34,765 nucleotides of DNA from an uncultured Micrococcales bacterium (GTDB lineage: Bacteria; Actinomycetota; Actinomycetes; Actinomycetales; Microbacteriaceae). Of this stretch, positions 7,267-14,695 are shown piece after piece. Position 1 is the first letter of the stretch; each line of letters opens with the position of its first letter. The position numbers were made by a program, and so were the translations under genes. A model generated the notes under the pieces. That model saw nothing but the letters and a program-made list of their open reading frames with translations. It did not search any database and was not told the DNA's origin. The stretch lies in NCBI GenBank assembly GCA_903929105.1, contig CAIYTL010000215.1, forward strand, positions 1 to 34,765, given 5' to 3'.

Positions 7267-8904
7267 TTAGCGCAGATCGATTTCGATAATCACGCGGCCG
7301 CTGCCAGCTAGCGCGGTGCGAAGTTCATCTAAAGTTTTTACCAACTGATGTTGCCACCCATAAGCGCCAGCCAAACCCCAAATGTCTACTTTTTGGGGTG
7401 TGCGAAATAGTCTGTCGAAAGATTCGGTCTCGAGCTGTGAAGCCATTTCGAGCGACTCAAAAATCGAGCCACCACCGTCATTGACCACTATGACCTGCAG
7501 GTTGGCCGGTTGCGCGCCAAGCGCATCGCCCGCGAGCGAACCAGCATCGTGAAGCAACGTGAGGTCACCGAGCAAAACTCGCGTTGTGCCCTCGGGGTTG
7601 TGCAGTGCGATGCCGTTAGCCGTGGCGATGGTTCCGTCGATGCCAGCCAAACCGCGGTTGGCAAAAATGCGAATGGCCTTGGCTGGGGCCATGGCGTCTG
7701 CCTCGCGAATCATGCGGCTAGCGCCAAGCACGAGGTCGTCTTGGCCGCCGGTTGCGCCCCAAACTTCGCGCACAATGTTCGCACGGTTGAGTTGACCGGC
7801 AGTCTTGCTTGAAACCACTGCAGCGTCAAGGTGGCGCCACTTGGCCAGCCATTCAAATGGCACTTCGTCATCAAAAACCAGCTCGTCAACCTGAGCCTTG
7901 GCGCGGCGTGAAACATCAAAGTGCCCCATAGTCGCGCTTCGCACAACATACACCTCAACATCTTCACGCTTCAAGAGGGCGATTGCAGCACGGCCCAGAG
8001 TTGGCTTGCCATAAACCACAACGCGCCCGATCTCTCCAACCAAAGTCGAGTGGTCAGCCAAAAGTGTTCGGTAATGCAAAATCGCGTTTGAGCCATATCG
8101 AGCACCCGAAGATGGCTCGGCCAGCAGGGGCAGGCCATAGCTTTCGGCAAACTCCACAGCGTGCTCGCCTGCGCCGGCGCCTGCCAAAACCACGGTTGGC
8201 ACACTGGCACTCAGAACTGCAAAACGCGGCTCAACTTGCACTCGCTCGGGCAACGCCACCGAAACCTTCAGCTGTGCCGCGTTGGGCTCGGCTGCCGATA
8301 GCGGCTCTCTGAAGCAAAGGTTGAGTTGCACCGGCCCCGGTCGCAACAGGTCGTCGGTTGCCGGGCTTGCGGCCGGGCGTGACCAGGCGAGTGAAATTGA
8401 AACGGTGCGGGCGGCTAACGCGCTCACCTCACGCAAACCAGCTTCGTCGACATCGTCCATGGTCGGTGCGGGCACGTCGACACACTCGCGAACTGCATCG
8501 CCAAAAATGCCCACCTGATTCGTAGTCTGGTTAGACCCGACGCCGCGAAGCTCTGCCGGGCGATCGGCTGTGAGCAAAATAAGTGGCAGACCAGAGTGCG
8601 ATGCTTCTAAAACTGACGGATGCAAGTTTGCAACCGCGGTGCCCGAAGTGGTGATGATGATTGACGGCTCACCTGAGCCCAGCGCACTGCCGAGAGCATT
8701 GAAACCGAGAGAGCGCTCGTCAAGGTGCACGTGAAGGTCGATTAGGCCGGCAGCGGCCAGCTGACCAGCGGCAATTGCCAACGCCTGTGAGCGAGCACCT
8801 GGTGCTAAGAACACTTGACGCACGCCAAGTTTTGCAAAACTGGCCATGAGCTGTGCCGCAAAAATCTGGGCTGGGCTAGTTGCGCCCTGGTTTGAATGAG
8901 TCAC
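7267..8904 (-). CDS. menD: SEPHCHC synthase MenD (thiamine diphosphate-dependent)
   Basis: The 545-residue enzyme condenses isochorismate with 2-oxoglutarate to give 2-succinyl-5-enolpyruvyl-6-hydroxy-3-cyclohexene carboxylate. Its length is close to E. coli MenD (about 556). Visible are the N-terminal LAPGARSQALA substrate loop, TSGTAVANLHPSVLEA, LTADRPAELRGVGSNQTTNQ, and the C-terminal cofactor region GDLTLLHDAGSL followed by VVNDGGGSIF. The start overlaps the preceding PLDc_N gene by 4 nt (ATGA), implying translational coupling. It uses the product of menF, which converges on it. Confidence 0.95.
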   Translation of the reverse strand: MTHSNQGATSPAQIFAAQLMASFAKLGVRQVFLAPGARSQALAIAAGQLAAAGLIDLHVHLDERSLGFNALGSALGSGEPSIIITTSGTAVANLHPSVLEASHSGLPLILLTADRPAELRGVGSNQTTNQVGIFGDAVRECVDVPAPTMDDVDEAGLREVSALAARTVSISLAWSRPAASPATDDLLRPGPVQLNLCFREPLSAAEPNAAQLKVSVALPERVQVEPRFAVLSASVPTVVLAGAGAGEHAVEFAESYGLPLLAEPSSGARYGSNAILHYRTLLADHSTLVGEIGRVVVYGKPTLGRAAIALLKREDVEVYVVRSATMGHFDVSRRAKAQVDELVFDDEVPFEWLAKWRHLDAAVVSSKTAGQLNRANIVREVWGATGGQDDLVLGASRMIREADAMAPAKAIRIFANRGLAGIDGTIATANGIALHNPEGTTRVLLGDLTLLHDAGSLAGDALGAQPANLQVIVVNDGGGSIFESLEMASQLETESFDRLFRTPQKVDIWGLAGAYGWQHQLVKTLDELRTALAGSGRVIIEIDLR

Positions 8905-9437
8905 TTTTTGTCGCCCGATTCTTCGTCGCCAGGTTCTTCGTGGCTCGAATCGCGTTGAGGGGCAGTGCCGTCTGCCGCACTGGGCTGAGTTTCTTCTGAA
9001 TCTTTGCGTTGCTTCTTTAATTTGCGATCGAGTTCACGCAGAAATTCTGGGTCGTCATCGGGCGCTACAGGGCCTTTGCGTTGGCGAGGCTCAGGTTGAT
9101 ATTTGAAGTCTGGAGGCAAGTTTGGCTGGTGATTTTCATCGTCGTCCAAGCCCAAGAAATTTTTCAAAAACACCAGCATGCCGCCTTGGCGCGGTTCACT
9201 AGTTTTCGCGCCACCAGTGGGTTTGCTCGACGCGCCAGCGTAGCCTTGCTCACCGGCAACCGGACGGCCAAAAATCAAATATGCGATGCCGCCGAGCACC
9301 GGAAAAACCACACAAAGCAGAATCCAGACCCACTTTGGCATGGTGCGAACAGCTGAGGCCTCGGCGCTGGCTACAAAAACCAACACAAAAACCTCAAACA
9401 CCACGGCAGCAATTGCCGCCAACAAAACCATGCGCAT
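8901..9437 (-). CDS. PLDc_N-domain membrane protein
   Basis: The 178-residue protein has two transmembrane helices, about residues 3-25 and 35-57, the second being WVWILLCVVFPVLGGIAYLI followed by FGRP. This is the PLDc_N (phospholipase D nuclease N-terminal) membrane module, but no catalytic HKD domain follows. The rest is a hydrophilic, charged tail rich in K, E, D and Q, predicted cytoplasmic and disordered. Function is unknown. The stop overlaps the menD start by 4 nt, so the two are probably made together. The ATG at 9437 lies 6 nt after a TAGAGT hexamer. Confidence 0.8.
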   Translation of the reverse strand: MRMVLLAAIAAVVFEVFVLVFVASAEASAVRTMPKWVWILLCVVFPVLGGIAYLIFGRPVAGEQGYAGASSKPTGGAKTSEPRQGGMLVFLKNFLGLDDDENHQPNLPPDFKYQPEPRQRKGPVAPDDDPEFLRELDRKLKKQRKDSEETQPSAADGTAPQRDSSHEEPGDEESGDKK

Positions 9438-9443
9438 TGTTTA

Positions 9444-9449
9444 ACTCTA
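9444..9449 (-). promoter_or_regulatory. Leaderless -10 hexamer of the PLDc_N-menD unit
   Basis: On the minus strand TAGAGT is followed by 6 nt (TAAACA) and the ATG at 9437. It lies in a 39-nt divergent gap shared with the DUF4229 gene. Confidence 0.45.
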
Positions 9450-9463
9450 TGCCAGCGCAAACC

Positions 9464-9469
9464 TAGACT
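9464..9469 (+). promoter_or_regulatory. Leaderless -10 hexamer of the DUF4229 gene
   Basis: TAGACT is followed by 7 nt and the ATG at 9477. It shares the short divergent gap with the PLDc_N-menD promoter on the other strand. Confidence 0.4.
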
Positions 9470-9476
9470 TGAAGTT

Positions 9477-9758
9477 ATGAAAAACGCGTGGGCAAACTAT
9501 CTGTTTCTAAGAATCGGTCTCTTCGTTGGCATTTTGGTGATTTTGCTTTTGCTAAACATTGACCAGTTCGTTGCTGCGATTTTGGCGGCCGTTTTGTCGC
9601 TTGCGATTTCGCTTTTGTTTTTCAACCGTCAACGCAATGCGCTTTCTGAAGCGGTGTATCGCCGCATCGAAAAGCGCAAAAAGTTTGGCGAAACCGATGT
9701 CGATAGCGATGTCGAAAACGCCCTGCTTGACGAAGCCGACGGGTCGAAAGACCAATAG
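9477..9758 (+). CDS. DUF4229 family small membrane protein
   Basis: The 93-residue protein has two hydrophobic helices, about residues 9-27 and 30-49, followed by FFNRQRNALSEAVYRRIEKR and an acidic tail. This pattern fits the actinobacterial DUF4229 family, which I recall near men genes in many actinobacteria. No function is known. It is divergent from the PLDc_N gene and converges on menA with a 3-nt gap. A membrane role linked to quinone metabolism would be inference from location only. Confidence 0.75.
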   Translation: MKNAWANYLFLRIGLFVGILVILLLLNIDQFVAAILAAVLSLAISLLFFNRQRNALSEAVYRRIEKRKKFGETDVDSDVENALLDEADGSKDQ

Positions 9759-9761
9759 TCT

Positions 9762-10655
9762 TTAGCCGAAGTTGACGACCGAAAGACCCCATCCGAGCAA
9801 AAGGCCATAGGCCAAGGCTGCGAAGCTGGTGAGCTTGAGCACCAAGATCAACTCGCGCGGAGTCTTAGCAGTTAGCACGATTAGCGTGATTGGCAGAGCC
9901 AAGAAAACCGCTGCATAGGCAAAGAAAGTCGCTGGGTAGAGCACTACCTGCATTGCCAACAGCGCGAATGGCAACCAAAGCATCAACAAAAACAGAACCA
10001 CCGATGCCCTGCGGCCTATCAGCACTGCCAAGGTGCGCTTGCCCACGTGCTGGTCGAGCTCGCGGTCGCGAATGTTGTTGACCATGAGCACGGCCGAAGC
10101 AAAGAGGCCGGCTGCAATGCCTCCGAACACCTCAGGGCCGTTGACCTCACGCTCTTGAATGAAGCTCGTGCCGATGGTTGCAACCAACCCAAAGAACACA
10201 AACACGGCCACCTCACCGAGGCCCGCATAGCCGTAGGGGCGCTTGCCACCAGTGTAGAACCAGGCTGCCAAAATCGCCGCGGCTCCAACCGCAATCAGCC
10301 ACCAGATTGCGGTGATGAGCACGATTGCCAAACCAGCCAAACCAGCCAAACCAAAGAATGCAAAGGCAGCAAATTTAACCGACTCTGGTCGAACCGACTT
10401 TGAACCGGTCAAACGCAACGGGCCTACGCGCTTAGCGTCGGTTCCGCGAATGCCGTCGCTGTAATCGTTGGCAAAGTTGACTCCGATTTGCAAAAATAGC
10501 GCAACGGCGAGCGCAAGCAAATCAAGCCCAATGTTCTCTGACTGCGCTGCGGCTGCGGCACCGGCGCCAATAGCAACCGGGGCAATGGCTAGTGGCAGCG
10601 TGCGAAGGCGAGCGCCCTCAACCCAAAGTTTTAGGCTGTTTTTGTTTTTAGACAT
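9762..10655 (-). CDS. menA: 1,4-dihydroxy-2-naphthoate polyprenyltransferase MenA
   Basis: This 297-residue integral membrane enzyme of the UbiA superfamily attaches the polyprenyl tail to 1,4-dihydroxy-2-naphthoate. The first aspartate-rich motif NFANDYSDGIRGTD is near residues 60-75, followed by GPLRLTGS. A second conserved region, VNNIRDRELDQHVGKRTLAV, lies near residues 195-215. About eight hydrophobic helices are visible. The ATG at 10655 is 7 nt after TAACCT and lacks a Shine-Dalgarno sequence, suggesting its own leaderless promoter only 30 nt after menE. A GLAGLAGLA stretch near residue 105 reflects a small in-frame DNA repeat. Confidence 0.94.
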   Translation of the reverse strand: MSKNKNSLKLWVEGARLRTLPLAIAPVAIGAGAAAAAQSENIGLDLLALAVALFLQIGVNFANDYSDGIRGTDAKRVGPLRLTGSKSVRPESVKFAAFAFFGLAGLAGLAIVLITAIWWLIAVGAAAILAAWFYTGGKRPYGYAGLGEVAVFVFFGLVATIGTSFIQEREVNGPEVFGGIAAGLFASAVLMVNNIRDRELDQHVGKRTLAVLIGRRASVVLFLLMLWLPFALLAMQVVLYPATFFAYAAVFLALPITLIVLTAKTPRELILVLKLTSFAALAYGLLLGWGLSVVNFG

Positions 10656-10662
10656 AGTTTCA

Positions 10663-10668
10663 AGGTTA
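10663..10668 (-). promoter_or_regulatory. Leaderless -10 hexamer of menA
   Basis: On the minus strand TAACCT is followed by 7 nt and the ATG at 10655. It lies in the 30-nt gap between menE and menA. Confidence 0.4.
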
Positions 10669-10685
10669 AAGCAAAGTTGCGGGCT

Positions 10686-11780
10686 CTAAAGCAAAGTTTT
10701 GAGTGCAAGGTAATCGACTTTGCCGGTTGCTAGCCGAGGCATCGACCCAACGCGCAAAACTCGCACCGGTTTAGCCGCAGCTCCGAGCAGCACCAGCACC
10801 TCACCTGCCAAATTGTCGGCTACCTCAGGGCTGCCCACATAAAACAGTGCAGCACGCTGACCCCATTGTGCATCGTCAACGGCGAGCGCGGCAGCCTGAG
10901 TAACGCCCGGCACAGTCAACGCCGCATGCTCAAGTTGGTCAAGCGAAACTTTGAGCCCGCCCGAAACTAAAACTCGGTCGGCCCGGCCCAACACGTGCAA
11001 ACGCCCGGCTTCATCGAACTCGCCGAGATCGTTGGTGACAAACGGTCGGCTTAGGTCATTGGCAAGCACTGGGCCGTCTAGGCTAATGCGACCGTCGGGC
11101 AACAGGGCCACCTGCACGCCGTCGAGCGGCAGGCCGTCATAAACGCAACCGCCCGCGGTTTCGGTGCTGCCATAGGTGAGCACGAGGTTCACGCCCTGCT
11201 CGCGCAACCGAGCCACGAGCGCCGGGTCTGCCGCCTGGCCACCAACCAGAATGGCGGTGAACTGTTTCAAGGCAAACAACACCGATGACTCAGACCTGGC
11301 AGCCTCAGCCAAGCGAAAAAGTTGAGTTGGCACGAGTGAGGTGAACTTGTGCTCGTGCGTTAAGAGCAGGCTGGCGCGCACAAAAGCTTCGGCAGTAAAA
11401 GGCAGTGTGGTGTTCATCAGCACGGGCTGGGTGCCGGCAACGATTGAGCGAATCAAAACGTTGGTGCCGGCGATGTAGTTAGCCGGCAGGGCGAGCAACC
11501 ACTGGCCGCTCGAACCGAGGTGCTTGGCGCTGGCATTCGCGCTGGCCAACAGAGCCTCGCGAGAGAGCTTGATTTGCTTGGGAACACCTGTTGTGCCAGA
11601 GCTCTCGACAATCAGCGCAACGTCGTCGGCAACTTCGGCGGGCAGGTCATATGTTTTTGGCAAAGCATCGCCAACCACCGCGGGCTTTACAAAAAGTGCT
11701 AGTTTGCCGTCGAGCACCTCAATCAGAGCATTCAAAACGCCAAAGGTGTCGTTGGCGGCAATCTGTTTCAGAGGCAGCAT
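10686..11780 (-). CDS. menE: o-Succinylbenzoate-CoA ligase MenE
   Basis: The 364-residue AMP-forming acyl-CoA synthetase activates o-succinylbenzoate with CoA. Family motifs are the P-loop-like VESSGTTGVPKQIKLS (about residues 58-73), LTYGSTETAGG, the FVTNDLGEFD hinge region, GRADRVLVSGGLKVS, and a C-terminal lysine in LATGKVDYL. It is shorter than Gram-positive MenE of about 490 residues but matches the compact actinobacterial form (about 360, from memory of M. tuberculosis). It follows menB by 26 nt and precedes menA by 30 nt on the same strand. Confidence 0.92.
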   Translation of the reverse strand: MLPLKQIAANDTFGVLNALIEVLDGKLALFVKPAVVGDALPKTYDLPAEVADDVALIVESSGTTGVPKQIKLSREALLASANASAKHLGSSGQWLLALPANYIAGTNVLIRSIVAGTQPVLMNTTLPFTAEAFVRASLLLTHEHKFTSLVPTQLFRLAEAARSESSVLFALKQFTAILVGGQAADPALVARLREQGVNLVLTYGSTETAGGCVYDGLPLDGVQVALLPDGRISLDGPVLANDLSRPFVTNDLGEFDEAGRLHVLGRADRVLVSGGLKVSLDQLEHAALTVPGVTQAAALAVDDAQWGQRAALFYVGSPEVADNLAGEVLVLLGAAAKPVRVLRVGSMPRLATGKVDYLALKTLL

Positions 11781-11806
11781 CTTGGTTTAGTGCAGACTAG
11801 CCGGTG

Positions 11807-12727
11807 TTAGAACTGCCAAGGGAACGGCGACCAGTCTGGTTCGCGGCGCTCAAGAAAAGAGTCTCGGCCTTCGACAGCCTCGTTGGTTCCATAAGCCAAA
11901 CGGGTGGCCTCGCCAGCGAACAGCTGCTGGCCGACCATGCCGTCGTCAACGGCGTTCATGGCATATTTGAGCATTCGAATCGAGGTGGGTGACTTGCGCA
12001 AAATTTCGGTAGCCCACTCAACGCCGCGGCTCTCAAGCTCGGCGTGAGGAACAACCGCGTTCACAACACCCATTTCATAGGCACGCTGCGCGTCATAGAC
12101 CTGACCCAAAAAGAAAATTTCGCGAGCAAACTTTTGGCCAACCTGCTTCGCCAAATAGGCGCTGCCATAGCCAGCGTCAAAACTGCCAACATCTGCGTCA
12201 GTTTGCTTGAACCGCGCATGTTCAGCACTGGCCAAACTCAAGTCGGCGATCACGTTGAGCGAGTGGCCACCGCCGGCAGCCCAACCAGGCACCAGAGCGA
12301 TCACAACTTTTGGCATGAACCGAATCAGCCGTTGAACTTCAAGAATGTGCAAGCGCCCGCTGCGAGCCTGGTCGATAACCGGGTCGCCACTTGCCGACGC
12401 ATTGCCTTCATATTTGTAGCCATCGCGACCACGCACGCGTTGGTCGCCGCCCGAGCTAAAGGCCCATCCGCCGTCTTTTAGTGACGGGCCGTTGCCGGTG
12501 AGCAAAACCACGCCCACGCGAGAATCTTCGCCGGCGTGACGCAAAGCGGCAACCAGCTCATCGACTGTCTGAGGGCGAAAAGCGTTTCGCACCTCGGGGC
12601 GGTCAAACGCACTGCGCACAATGCCCAAAGTGTTGTGCTTGTGATAGGTGATGTCGGTGAGCTCGCCAAAGCCAGGCACCTCGTGCCAAATGCTCGCGTC
12701 AAAAATGTCAGAAACCTGCTTTGCCAT
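11807..12727 (-). CDS. menB: 1,4-dihydroxy-2-naphthoyl-CoA synthase MenB
   Basis: This 306-residue crotonase-fold enzyme closes the second ring of the naphthoquinone from o-succinylbenzoyl-CoA. Diagnostic stretches are RPEVRNAFRPQTVDEL, the SGGDQRVRGRDGY loop, GWAAGGGHSLNVIADL (oxyanion hole), and DVGSFDAGYGSAYLAKQVGQ near the active-site aspartate. The C-terminal EPDWSPFPW ending is typical of MenB. The ATG lies 6 nt after a TAGTCT hexamer in the 17-nt gap shared with divergent menC. MenE makes its substrate and is encoded next in the same unit. Confidence 0.96.
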   Translation of the reverse strand: MAKQVSDIFDASIWHEVPGFGELTDITYHKHNTLGIVRSAFDRPEVRNAFRPQTVDELVAALRHAGEDSRVGVVLLTGNGPSLKDGGWAFSSGGDQRVRGRDGYKYEGNASASGDPVIDQARSGRLHILEVQRLIRFMPKVVIALVPGWAAGGGHSLNVIADLSLASAEHARFKQTDADVGSFDAGYGSAYLAKQVGQKFAREIFFLGQVYDAQRAYEMGVVNAVVPHAELESRGVEWATEILRKSPTSIRMLKYAMNAVDDGMVGQQLFAGEATRLAYGTNEAVEGRDSFLERREPDWSPFPWQF

Positions 12728-12732
12728 GCTTC

Positions 12733-12739
12733 TAGACTA
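12733..12739. promoter_or_regulatory. Overlapping divergent -10 elements of menB and menC
   Basis: The 7-bp sequence TAGACTA contains TAGACT on the plus strand and TAGTCT on the minus strand. Each hexamer is followed by exactly 6 nt and a start codon: GTG at 12745 for menC and ATG at 12727 for menB. The intergenic gap is only 17 nt. Both transcripts would be leaderless, and the two promoters cannot easily be occupied together. Confidence 0.55.
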
Positions 12740-12744
12740 AACCC

Positions 12745-13728
12745 GTGACCATTCCTCTTGATTCCCTGCTCGAAACCGCCCAAGTGGTTTCGTTGCCGCT
12801 GAAACAAAAGTTTCGCGGGGTCACGCACCGTGAGTTGCTGCTTTTTGAGGGCGACAACGGTTTCGCCGAGTGGTCACCGTTTTTAGAATACGAAGCTGAA
12901 GAGGCTGCGGTTTGGTTGAGCGCAGCTATCGAGTGGGCTTTTGGTGAATTGCCCGAGCCGCAGCGCGAATATGTTGCGGTGAACGCAACCCTGCCGGCGG
13001 TCACCCCACAAAAAGTTGCAAGTTCGCTGGCTGCTTTTGGAGATTTCGAGACCGTCAAAATTAAAGTGGCTGAACCCGGCCAAGATTTGAACGATGACCT
13101 TGAGCGCATTTGGCAAGTGCGGCGGCTGCACCCCCAAGCAAAAATTCGTCTGGATGCCAACGGCGGCTGGTCGGTTGACCAAGCGGTGGCGTTAGCTGGC
13201 GCGATGGTTGAAAACGGCGTGCCAATCGAATATTTGGAACAGCCCTGCGCCAGCATTGGTGAGCTGGCCGAACTTCGCGTGATCTTCAAACGCAACGGTT
13301 TTCAGATTAAAGTCGCTGCCGATGAATCGGTGCGAAAAGTCGACGACCCGCAGGCAGTTGTGTTGGCCGGCGCCGCTGATATTTTGGTTCTTAAAGCTGC
13401 GCCTTTGGGCGGCGTTGCTCGAGCCATGCAAATTGCTCACGAGTCAGGTTTAGCCTGCGCTGTCAGCAGCGCGCTCGAGTCAAGTGTTGGGCTTGCGATG
13501 GGTTTGCACCTTGCCGCGAGCTTGCCAGACTTTGGCCTGGCGGCGGGCCTTGGCACTGCGGCGCTGTTGGCGGCCGACGTCACCGAAAATCCCCTGTTGC
13601 CACTCGATGGCGAGTTAGTGGTGCGCCGCGTGAACCCTAGCCCGCGGTTGCTCGCTGAGCACGTCGCTTCGCCTGAGCGACGCGACTGGTGGTTGCAACG
13701 ACTAGCGGCCGCGCACGCCCTGCTTTAG
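12745..13728 (+). CDS. menC: o-Succinylbenzoate synthase MenC
   Basis: The 327-residue enolase-superfamily enzyme dehydrates SHCHC to o-succinylbenzoate. The catalytic lysine segment VKIKVAEPG is near residues 109-117. Metal ligands are seen in IRLDANGGW (D), EYLEQPC (E) and AADES (D/E), and the second catalytic lysine in LVLKAAPLGG. The GTG start at 12745 is placed by the TAGACT-N6 hexamer; no ribosome-binding site is visible. It is divergent from menB and converges on ccsB with a 7-nt gap. Confidence 0.93.
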   Translation: MTIPLDSLLETAQVVSLPLKQKFRGVTHRELLLFEGDNGFAEWSPFLEYEAEEAAVWLSAAIEWAFGELPEPQREYVAVNATLPAVTPQKVASSLAAFGDFETVKIKVAEPGQDLNDDLERIWQVRRLHPQAKIRLDANGGWSVDQAVALAGAMVENGVPIEYLEQPCASIGELAELRVIFKRNGFQIKVAADESVRKVDDPQAVVLAGAADILVLKAAPLGGVARAMQIAHESGLACAVSSALESSVGLAMGLHLAASLPDFGLAAGLGTAALLAADVTENPLLPLDGELVVRRVNPSPRLLAEHVASPERRDWWLQRLAAAHALL

Positions 13729-13735
13729 TCTCGAC

Positions 13736-14695
13736 TTATTTCAAGCCGCTATAAACGTGCAGGCCTTTGAAGAATAGGTTCACGATGGTGAAGTTGAAGA
13801 TGATGGCGCAGAAGCCAATCACGGCTAGCCAAGCGGAGCGTTTGCCGCTCCAACCTCGAGTCGCATTTGCGTGCAGGTAACCCGCATAAATCGTCCAGAT
13901 AATGAAGGTCCACACCTCTTTGGTGTCCCAGCCCCAGTAACGGTGCCAGGCTCGCTCAGCCCAGATAGCGCCGGCGATCAGGGTGAAAGTCCACAGAATA
14001 AAGCCGATGATGTTGAACCGATAGGCCAGTTTTTCAAGCTTGTTCATGTCGGGGAACAATGCCAAAATGCGTCGGGTCAACGCAAATCCGGGCAGCTTGC
14101 TGGTTTCAACAACTTTTGAACCCTTCATCAAATAGGCGATTGATGCGGCTGATGCGATGTTGAAAAAGCCGGTTGCCAAAATGGCCACGGTTACGTGAAT
14201 CACCAACCAGTAGCTTTGAAGCGCAGGCATGAGCGACTTGACCTGAACATAAAACACTGTGGTGGCGATTCCGAGCACCAAAAGCACGAAGCCCGTAACA
14301 AAAACTGCCAAAATGCGAATGTCGCGCACAAAAAACCATGACACCAAATAGATTGCGACCACTAAGAAAGTGCCGGTGATCGAGAACTCATACATGTTCG
14401 CCCAAGGCACGCGAGATGCAGCCACCCCGCGCAAAATCACGCCTGTGCCGTGCATCACAGCTGACGCAATCAGCAAACTGAACGCCCAACGTTCGATGCG
14501 CGAAGCGCCTTTGCGAACTTTTTTGACCGTGCTTGAGGCTTGCGACAGGTGCCAGACATAGGCCAAGAAGCTCACGGTATAAACCGCCATCGCCGCATAG
14601 ATGAAATACAGCGATACCTGTGAAAGGTCGTCGTTTAGCGAAACGGTTTCTTGCGAACGAAGAACGTTTGGCAGCGCGCTGAGCAGGTTATGCAT
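13736..14695 (-). CDS. ccsB: Cytochrome c biogenesis protein CcsB (ResC/CcsA-like)
   Basis: This 319-residue polytopic membrane protein is the heme-handling half of the System II cytochrome c synthetase. The tryptophan-rich signature RYWGWDTKEVW lies at about residues 252-262, with VPWANMYEF near 96-104 and several conserved histidines in helices. About eight transmembrane helices are visible. Its start overlaps the end of resB by 8 nt, so synthesis is coupled. It completes the operon phosphatase-tlpA-ccdA-resB-ccsB. System II attaches heme to CXXCH motifs on the outer face of the membrane. Confidence 0.94.
   Translation of the reverse strand: MHNLLSALPNVLRSQETVSLNDDLSQVSLYFIYAAMAVYTVSFLAYVWHLSQASSTVKKVRKGASRIERWAFSLLIASAVMHGTGVILRGVAASRVPWANMYEFSITGTFLVVAIYLVSWFFVRDIRILAVFVTGFVLLVLGIATTVFYVQVKSLMPALQSYWLVIHVTVAILATGFFNIASAASIAYLMKGSKVVETSKLPGFALTRRILALFPDMNKLEKLAYRFNIIGFILWTFTLIAGAIWAERAWHRYWGWDTKEVWTFIIWTIYAGYLHANATRGWSGKRSAWLAVIGFCAIIFNFTIVNLFFKGLHVYSGLK

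Noticed and set aside
10328..10353. Near-threefold 9-nt repeat (CCAAACCAG units)
   Set aside because: It lies inside menA in frame and encodes GLAGLAGLA of a membrane helix. It is best explained as local coding repetition.
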